NCBI GenBank assembly: GCA_963575745.1
Contig: CAUYUJ010020170.1
Coordinates: forward strand, 958,513-1,022,512
Direction of reading: 5' to 3'
Length of the DNA: 64,000 bases
From: Prorocentrum cordatum
Taxonomy: Eukaryota; Sar; Dinophyceae; Prorocentrales; Prorocentraceae
This document shows, in pieces, positions 48,887 to 58,400 of this stretch. Position 1 is the stretch's first letter. Every line of letters begins with the position of its first letter. The position numbers and the translations under genes were made by a program. A model generated the notes under the pieces. The model saw nothing but the letters and a program-made list of their open reading frames with translations, was not told the DNA's origin and did not search any database.

Positions 48887-51660
48887 TATGAGAGAGAGAG
48901 AAACAACAAAAAAGGCTAGGGTGTAAATGAAGAAGCAACAGGTGTAATTAGGCCCCCCCAGCAAAGCTTGGCATGCAAGGGCCTCCCGCTTTCCCTCCTC
49001 TTCTCCTTTTTTGAGTGGTCGCGCCGTTGCCCCCCCCCATCGCTTGGGGGCCCTGTTCGCCCACCGCGCCCCCGCTGCACCCCCCGCGCTGATTCGCAGG
49101 GACTTGCACTTACAAGGCAGCGAGCCTCTCTTGCGGGGCCGCCTCGGACCTCGCCCCTGAAAAATTCGGGCCGTGCCCCGTGCCGGCCCCAGTGAGGGGT
49201 CGGGGTTTGCGGCGCAGCCTAATCGCAGGTGGCTTTGCCAGTCGCGCGCCAGACCAGACACCTTCTTAGGTGTTGACGCTGGCCCCCCTTTATGCGGATG
49301 TCCTGTCCTGTCCTTTTCCCTCCTCCCCCATCCATCGTCTAATTTCCTCGATCCCCACGCCGCCCTAAACAAAGTCCATAGAATACCAAAGGAATTTGCA
49401 TACTGTTTCCCCCGCCTTCTCTTCCAGTCCTGGCCCATCCCATCAAACCGACTGAACCACCCTTGGGTTTCAATTATCCCTTGAAGCTCTCCTCCACTGC
49501 AGCCACTCCTCCCTTCGCCCCCCTACTTCCCCATACCAAGCGGAGCCATGAGCAGGGGGGCGAGGACAGGGACGAGACGAGGGAGGAGATGCCGCTGGTA
49601 CGTTTTTGTTCGCCTTGGGGCTTGATTTCTGGAGGACCACGGGAGGCCACAAAAAGGCCCGAACCTCCGAAGTTGTCCCACACACGTCCCTTCTTGGATC
49701 TTCGAGAGTCGAGGAAAGGTCAGCATGATAATGCTGGTGCTGATGATGAGGAGGAGAAGGAGGAGGAGGAGGAGGAAGAGGAGGAGGAGGAGCTGGAGGA
49801 AGAGGAGCCCAGAGACTTCTGGAGGCCTCCAGAGGCTTCATCCAGACCGTTCCCCTACGCCTACCAAAACATCGTGCAAACCTTAGCAGGCGGTGGAGGA
49901 ACATGATGAAAAAAATAACAACTGCGTGAGGAGGACGAGGAGGAGGAAGAAGAGGAGGAGGAGGTGGAATATCAGGACGCGGAGGAGGAGGAGGTGGAGG
50001 AGGAGGAGGAGGAACAGCAGCAGCAGGAGGAAACTGAAGACGATGAGAAAGGAGCAGGAGGACGAGCAACACGAGGAAGAGGATGATGATGATGATGAGG
50101 AGGAGGAGGAGGAGCATCAACAGCAGCACGATGAGGTGAAACAGCAGCAGGCGGAGGTTCTCCTCGCTTGTTCGTTTTCCCTTCATCTTTCGTCCATCCA
50201 CTTCCTCTTTCGTCGTCCCCTCATTCATCCTCTCCCTCCTTCGTTCTTCCCCCCTCCTTGGCTAAGGGGCAGAAGGAGAAGAAGGAGGAGTGCCTGTCCC
50301 CCCCTGGGAGGTACCAGGGGCAGGCGCTGCTGAAGCCCGTACTTCGCCCCGCGCTCGTCACTGGAGGGAGGGTGCACGAGGAAGAAGACGAGGGGGAGGA
50401 GGATGAGGCGGGGGGAGGCTCTGTGCTGCCTGGGGGACGGCGCACCTGCCTCCTGCTCCCAAGGCGGGCGGCCACGTGGTGCAGCATGCCCATCTGGATG
50501 GTGCACGGTCGGGAACTTCGGCTTGGCGTGTCGCGCCGCTGGTTCTGGCCCACCACGCTCCGGCGCGACACGCCATCCCCGTCCCGGCCCCCCGTTGTCC
50601 CGAGCCTTTCCGCTTCCCACCGAGCAGGGCGGAGCGACACGCTATCCGCTCGCGTGGCGCAGCGTGTCGACAGGGCCGCCGCCGCGACACGGTCAGCAAA
50701 AGTTCCTGACCGTACACCAAGGGATTCAGGAGGTCAATGGTTCCAGCCAGGAGAGCCCCTGGTCACCCCGTTTCTTGTCCTTCAGGGCCCAAGCGGGGAC
50801 CTTCAGGGCCCCGAGCAGTGCACCTTTCTCGCCTCCCCATGTATCGCCCCCCCCCATTAGGCGATGCCCGAGTCCTGGCTGGGGATGATCAGGAGGGGAA
50901 AAACACACAGACACAATTAATCGTCGGCTCCCAGGAAAATATCGGAAACTATGGGAAAATATGGGAAGTGGGGGGAAGACAAAAACCCGGAAAATATGGG
51001 GACATATGGGGAATATTTCTATGTGTGTGTATTTATTTGTGTGCCCTGGGGCCCCTTCAGGTGAGAGTGTATGTTCTGGGATCCCGGGGGCCGCAAGCCC
51101 ACCCTCAAAGCTCCAGGCAGGACCTCCTGGATCACCAGGTCGGGAGCGGGGTCCTGGCTGGTAGCGGGGCGATGCCCTCGTACCTCAGGGGGTGAAGGAG
51201 CACCTCGACACGCACAGCTGGGATCTGAAATCCCATGAACGCGCTCTGCGCGTTTGCCGTGCAGCCCTGTGCTGCTTGAGTTTCCTGTGCCTGGCGCGGT
51301 TGCTAGAAGGCTTTCTGTATGGATGGGGTGGTTCTCTTGAGGGCGGTTACCCTGTTCGCCGCATGGTCTGCTCGCGCCCAAGTTCGAGCAGTGCGGGTTC
51401 ACAGCGTCTGTGCCTTCAGTGGCATACCGCCTTGGACCTGGGCCCCATGAGCCGCGTGCGCCTAGCAGAAGCGAGTGCACAGGTTACCTCCCTTGCGGGC
51501 CTGGTGGCCAGTAGAGACATGTGCCAGCTGCGGCCCGCTAAGGAGCGAAGGGTTGGAGGGAAGGGGGAGACGAGGAAGGGTGACTCGGGGGGAGGGATCG
51601 GTTGAAGGGAGAGGAGGGAGGAGGGGAAGAGTGAGAGGAAGGGAGACATATAGGGGGTTG

Positions 51661-51698
<38 letters not shown>

Positions 51699-52046
51699 GT
51701 GATGATGATGGTGATGATGTTGATGATGATGATGATGTTGCTGATGATGGTGATGCTGATGAAGATGATGCAGCTGCTGATTATGATGATGGTGATGACG
51801 ATGCTGCCGAGAATGATGATTATGATGATGACGATGAGGCTGATGACGCTGATGCTGATGATGGTAATGCTGATGATGGTGATGCTGATGTTGATGATGA
51901 TGGTGGTGACGATGGTGATTGTGATGATGGTGATGATGGTTGCCAATATTGATGGTGCTGGCGATTGATGGTGATGCTGATGGTGACGATGACGATGATG
52001 ATGATGATGATGATGATGATGATAAGGATGATGATGATGAATAGGT

Positions 52047-52087
<41 letters not shown>

Positions 52088-52278
52088 GTGTCGATGATGG
52101 TGATGGTGGTGGTGGTGATGAGAATGATGGTGACGGTGACGGTGATGGTGCTGGTGGGTGGTGGTGATGATGGTGATGACGTGATGGTGATGATGATATA
52201 GACGATGATGATGATGAGGAGGAGGAGGAGGAGGAGGAGGACGGTGATGATGATGATGATGATGATTATGATGATGAC

Positions 52279-52313
<35 letters not shown>

Positions 52314-52407
52314 GGACGATGATGGTGATGATGATGAAGAATATTGACATCATGAGTGTGGTGATAATGATTGTTCTGGCGATGGTGGTGGTGTTGATGA
52401 TGATGAC

Positions 52408-52438
<31 letters not shown>

Positions 52439-55400
52439 GTGATGGTGATGGTGATGATGATGGGGAGGATGAGGAGGGGGAGGAGGAGGAGGAGGAGGAG
52501 GAGGAGGAGGAGGAGGAGGAGGAGGGTGCGGATGAAGAGATTGCGGGGAAGGCGGGGGGTGCACGGATGGAGGGGGGAAGGCTGGGAATGATGGGGGAAG
52601 GGGGACATGGGAGGCGCAGGGATTCCGAAGAAAGGATTGGAGGCGGGGTGAAGGGACGGGGGCGAGGGAAGGAGCAGTGTATGGCGGCGCCATGGTGTTC
52701 AATTTGCTGTCGATGATGCTCCTTCCGTATGTCGTGGCCTACGCCCTGGGGGTCGGCGGGGCCATGCTGGTGAGCCAGGCGTGGGGCATCGTCGTGTTCG
52801 GCGAGGCGGCCTGGGTTGCTCCCCCCCCTCCATGTCCCATCAATCCATCCCCCCTCACCTTCCCCCCGTCCCCCTCCAGTCTTCGAGCTCGTCCGAGCCG
52901 CTGCCGGCGGTGTCGTCCTGTTCGCCTTTTCGGGACCTCCATGCCCCATCCATCCACCCCCTGCGCTTCCCACCCTCCTCCTCCAGTCTTCGAGCTCGTT
53001 TGAGCCGCTGCCGACGGTACCGTCCTTTTCGCCTTCTGGAGACCGCTGATTCAGCAGGAGCCAGGCCTCATCCCATCCTCCTCCGCCGCCTGTGCCCCGG
53101 CTCGTCGCCCCGCCCCGCGCACGCCCAGGCTCGCGTGAAAGTGAGCTGGCCCTGCTCTCCACGCCTCGCACGCAGGGGCCCGGACGTGTCCCAGGAGGCC
53201 GGATGCGCAGGGCGTGGCCGGCCTGGGCGAGAGTTGGGCACACGTGCGGCCGCGTGTCTCTCCAGCGCTCGGCCGGGCACGCCGGGCTTCCGCGTGTGTC
53301 TGTAGCGCGGCGGTCACGAATCTGATCCAGCGTGCGAGTCCAGCCGCGTGTGCGTGTCAGCGTCCTGGCAGCATCGGAAGCTGCCCCCAAGCGTCCTTTG
53401 CTGGAGAGGCCTTACGGCAGGCGCCGCCGACCCGGAAAGATGACCCTCATGATGCAGGAGGTGTTCGGAGGTGCTCGGGAAGGTTGCGAGGCTCCCAGCA
53501 GGGCTTCCGATCGTGCTACTAGAGGGCTCCGCGATGCCAACAGCTTGCGAAAGGGAATCCAACGAGGAGGAGGAGGAGGAGGAAGGGGAGGGGAACGAGG
53601 AAGAGACCAAGGAGGAGGAGGAGGGAGGAGGAGGAGGAGGAGGAGCAGACGGCCCCGCCGTTTGGTTTCTTACCCATGTGTTTTGCCTCCTCCCCCCCCG
53701 CTTGGTGCCCCCCCCTGGGCCGGCGGGCGGGTGCCCGCCCTCCGACCTCGCTCATCGGACCCTGTCCCCCCCTTGATTCCGCTCGCTCCTCTGTTGGGGA
53801 CCCCCCCAATTGGTGCACCGCTCCCCCCCTCCCTCCCGCGCCCCCCCCCCCCCCCTGGCATCGCTCGGACGTGTGCACTTTTCTTTCGGCGAGGACCATC
53901 GAGGAGCATCCTTGATCATTTGGCGAAAGAACCACTCACGAAACCGAACAAAAACACAGGGAATGGACGTCCGAGCGATGGCGAGCCCCCCCCCCCCAGA
54001 GCAGAGAAGTCATCACAGCGGTGCCCCTCGGCCGAGCGCAGAGGGGGGGCAGGGGCAGGGGGGAGCCTTCTTGGAAGCAGCCCTGCCTGTCAGAAGGCGC
54101 GGTCCTTGTTCATACAGATGAAGGCCCGGGGCCTTGTAGGAAGCAGTCCCACGCTACCCCGTTGTGCGCGCCGCCAAGCTCCCCACCCCCCGCCCCGAAG
54201 CCACGTACATAGAACCAGTCCCTCGTTGCCTCCTCCTCTTTCCATGTCTCCAGCGCATCAAGAAAGGAGAGGTCATCAAGCAGACCACCCCACGGCGCCG
54301 CCTCAGGAGTTCAAGTTCATGCGCCAGTGCGCGAAAAAGTCCAAACATGTTTTCCACGACATTGATACCAGGAAGCTGCATACAGGCAATCCGCCATGCC
54401 AGCCACATGCAATACCACATGTTAAAGACACAGGATTACTTCGCCACCAGGAGAAACCAAACTACCAAAAGCAAAACTCCCCCAGGAATTCCAGCAACCT
54501 GCGCACAATCATGCCGAAGTAGACCAGAGAAGGCGAATCCCGCGGACGCCCACTAACAACGCGAACGAAAGCGCAGATCCTGCAATACTGTGGGGCGACT
54601 CGTGGAGGCCGAGGTACCAGTCCAGCGTACACGAACGATGCGAAAACAATTTGTTTGTCAAACAAGGTGCCATAGAATTGCCGATGGGACTGCTGCTTCG
54701 TACAACAGAAAAGTGTGACTGCGACTGCAACGCAAGCACGTAGTAAATTCTAGTGCGAACGACCTGGAGGAGGCTTGATTGAAAGCGCACCCAGCACAGG
54801 ACGAATACAACGGCCATGCACATGTGTGAAATACGCCACGCCGCCGCCACCGCCCATTCTGGAAACAAGTACATAAAATGTTTCACCGCTCAGTGCACGG
54901 ATGGCTGGCGCATCTTGTTCCCACAATTGCAGTTGGAATAACGACCTCAACAAACAGTACAAACAGCGAACCCAAGAACTTGAATATGAGTGATTGCATC
55001 CGCGAATAAAAGGGGTTCATATGCTACTAGCAACACATCCACCCTGCGATATACCCCTGCAGCCAATTCAGTCCGGTGTTCACCAGCGACGACCGCCCCG
55101 AAGAAGGCCAGCATCGACCATCGCTCAAGTCTGTACACGTATGGTCCAGCCCTGGGGCATCTCGGCCATGCTGCTCGCACATGTGAGCCTGCCCATGATG
55201 CTAGCTCATCTGAGCCTGACAGAGTTGGGTCGAGATGAGACTTGAGCATCCTCCTCCTCCTCCAGCTCCTCCTCCTCCTCCTTGTCTTCCTCCTCCTCCT
55301 CTTCCTCGGGTCTGGTCGAGTTGTTCGGCCAGTGAGGCGACCCACCGGACCTGGAACCCGAGCAACTGGAAGCCGTCCCCCGAGAGCCCTGGCTCCGCCG

Positions 55401-58400
55401 TCTTGCAGCGTGCGGGTCGTGCAGTGTGCCACCTCTTCGAACCCTCCACCTTGGTCGATGGGTGTGCTGCCGCTTCGGCGGGGGGGGGGGAGGAGTCGCC
55501 TCCGTTGGCAGTGTTTCGCGGGGCAGTCCACGGCACCTCCCCTCCTACGCCAGCGGTGTCAGAGCATGTGCAGCCAATATACAGTGCCGTTTTTTTATAC
55601 ATGCTCCGCGTGCGGATCATGTATTAAACATGCAGGGATCTAGTATTAAAGACAACGATGAGCTCATGCATAAAATTATGCATAAATTAATCCTGCATTT
55701 AAATCCTACGTTTTAAATGAGTCCCATGAATCCCTACGGCACTGCATTTGAATAAGAACCACTTCGGGTTCGGGAGGGGCTCCGGTCTTCGGGCCGCTGG
55801 CTACATCTGGGTCGGGGAGCCCCTGCGTGGCCGAGGCCCTCCGTAGCCGGAAGCGCCCTTTGGTTCCTCGTCCAGCGCAGGAGCAGGAGCAGGAGTAGGA
55901 GGAGGAGGAGGAGGCGGAGGAGGAGGAGGAGGAGGAGACACCTCCGCGCGGAGGCACAGAGCCGCGCTCGGAAGGCTCGAAAAGGAGGAGGATAAGGCAG
56001 AGGAACGTGGAGGAGGAGGAGGAGGAGGAGCATGCAGAGGGGAGGTGGATGAGGATGGGGATCAAGAAGAGGCGGAGCCCCTTTATGGTAGCCGATGGCT
56101 GCAGAAAGACGAAGCGCTGCACGGTCGAGTCGCTGATGGCTCAGCGATGTGAGAGGCGGACTGCCAGGCCGCAGGCCGCAGCTGGGGCAGCCCAGCGATC
56201 TGTCCCACATCAGATGTTGGTCAGCACTCAGGTCGTTGGCATGCAGTTGATTTCTCATTCTCTCGGGGGAGCAGAGCTCATACAGACCATTCGCCACGTC
56301 AAGCCGCACGGGTGCCAATACGTTGGCCAAATGCGCCGCTAAAGCCCAAGCTCCGAATGCAAGAATTGCGGGGGTTCGGGAAAGTTAGGCCTCCTCCCAG
56401 TTTTGGAAGGTCCTCGATGGTTGAAAACCTCTTACACAGCCGCCTGCGAGACTTCCAGCAGGTGCTTCGTGATAGCGTGCGGCCGAGAGCGGCAGCAGGG
56501 CACTGCTCCCGCGGGCTGTCTGGGCGGGCTGCTGCCCATGCGCCACACGCCCCGCATACATGCATCGAGGCTTTCGTCCAGAGAGCATGAGAGGAGCGGA
56601 CCCTGTTCCACGCAGTCCACGGGGAGGAGGAGGAGGAGGAGGAGGAGGAGGAGGAGGAGGAGGAGGAGGAGGAGGAGGTGGAGGAGGAGGGGGAGGAGGA
56701 GGAGGAGGAGGAGGAGGAGGAGGAGGAGGAGGGGGAGGAGGAGGAGGAGGAGGAATAGCTCTCTGCGAGACGAGGGCCCAGGAGCGAACGCCTCACACGG
56801 CGAATCGTCCTGTTCTGGCGGCGGCCTCCCGTGCCTGGCCGCCCGCTTCTCGCCAGTGCCCCCCCCCCCCCTCCGCGTCGCCCCGCGCACGGGCGCCCCC
56901 GCTCCGTGCTCACGTGCTGGCCAGGGCAGAAGATGGCGCACGTGGGCCCTGGAGGCCTGGGGAGGAGCCGGCAAGAGGTCCTTCCCCTGCACCCCCTCTC
57001 CGGGACAGAGAGTCCATTCGTGCGGACTTCGGGGGCCCGACAGCCGTGTGGCGAGGGACCGCGTGGCGACCCCGGAGAATCCCAAGCGACCCCCACTGCA
57101 CGGCTGGCCGAAGAGGGCGTCTGCCATGGCTCGGCTGTGCCGGGCGCGAATATCTCTCCCCGCGGGGTTTCCGGCCCCGGCGGGGGCCGTTCCCGAGTGC
57201 GCGGGCCAGGCGGGCGCGCGCGACGGCGGCCCTGAAGTCCACGACGACCTGGGGGCCAGAGCGCTTGCCCTGCGCGATGTCTTGAAGCCTCCTAAGAGGC
57301 CGAGCTGGCACTCCTCGAAGGCAGCCCGGCGCAGGGGACGCAGGCTCGCCGAGCGACCCCGGCGGGGCCTAAAGCCGATGGCGAGGGGCCCCCACTCGCA
57401 AGCGCCCTTGCCAGTTGCCGAGGACCGACCGCGGCGCGCCTGCGGCCGCGCCCTCGCGTGAATTCCACGCGCCGGGCTTGACGACGCGCTTAATGCATGG
57501 CATCGCTCGCGGCGAGTGCGCCGCCGCGTCGACGATGGCGCGGGGCTTCAGGGGCAGCTGCCAGGGCCAGGAGGTTTCATTCAGAGGAGCAGGCAAGAGG
57601 AATTCGAACGCGCTCGCGAGGCTTGCGCGTCGCAACGTGGCCTTCAAGCGGGGGCCGCGCCGTTGTCCTGGGCGCAGGGCTCGGGATCCGTTAACTTCGG
57701 GGGTCGCCTGGGCGGGGCCCCGGGCGGGCAGGCCCCGGCGAAGGCCGCGGTGGGCGTCTCGGCCCCGCGTGTTTTTGACCGCGCCAGCCTCTGCATGGCG
57801 GACCTGACTGCTCCGGCGCCGGCGAAGTGCGCGCTCGAGCCGTCGGCGACGCCAACCGTGTCCGAGGCCGGCTTCGACGAGGAGTTGTTGATGGGCGCGC
57901 TCTGTCGCGGGCCCCAGGGGCGGGGACGGGGCCCGCCTGCGGGGCTGACGAATTTCCTTTCCAGGGGCGCCCCCTGGACATCCCTTATTTTCTTCCCCTT
58001 GTGAGCGCCCAGTCCTCCTCCTCCTCCCCCTTCCCTCTCCGCGGAGTTTTTCTTAGTGCGCACAAACTCCGGCTGTGCCGCGTCGCTGGCCGATGGCCGT
58101 TGGTTCTGGGACCTCCATCTTATTTGTTAAGGGTAGTGCGCGAAAGCTGGGTGCCTGCTTACAACGTGGACATTGCGGCGTCCACGTTGCAAAATGCGCA
58201 GCAAGAGTGGGGTGGAGCGCGCATTCCGCACGAACGGCCGAAAAGTTGCTTTCGTTTCGGCGCCGCGCTCAACTTTCTACGGGGTTGAGCTCCCGCTGGG
58301 GCACACCTGTCGCGCGCCATGCCGTCGACGCGCGAGCGGGCGGAAAGGTAGTTTTCGCTTAGACGTTGCGTAGATCTCGCGCGAAAGTGGCGCTCCTGCT

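Noticed and set aside
51224-51390. Hydrophobic frame as the missing transporter exon
   Set aside because: Hydrophobic, but it lacks the expected basic loop and proline pattern and has no fitting phase.
51416-52702. 428-residue His-rich - strand frame
   Set aside because: Translation of the GAT/GGA tract.
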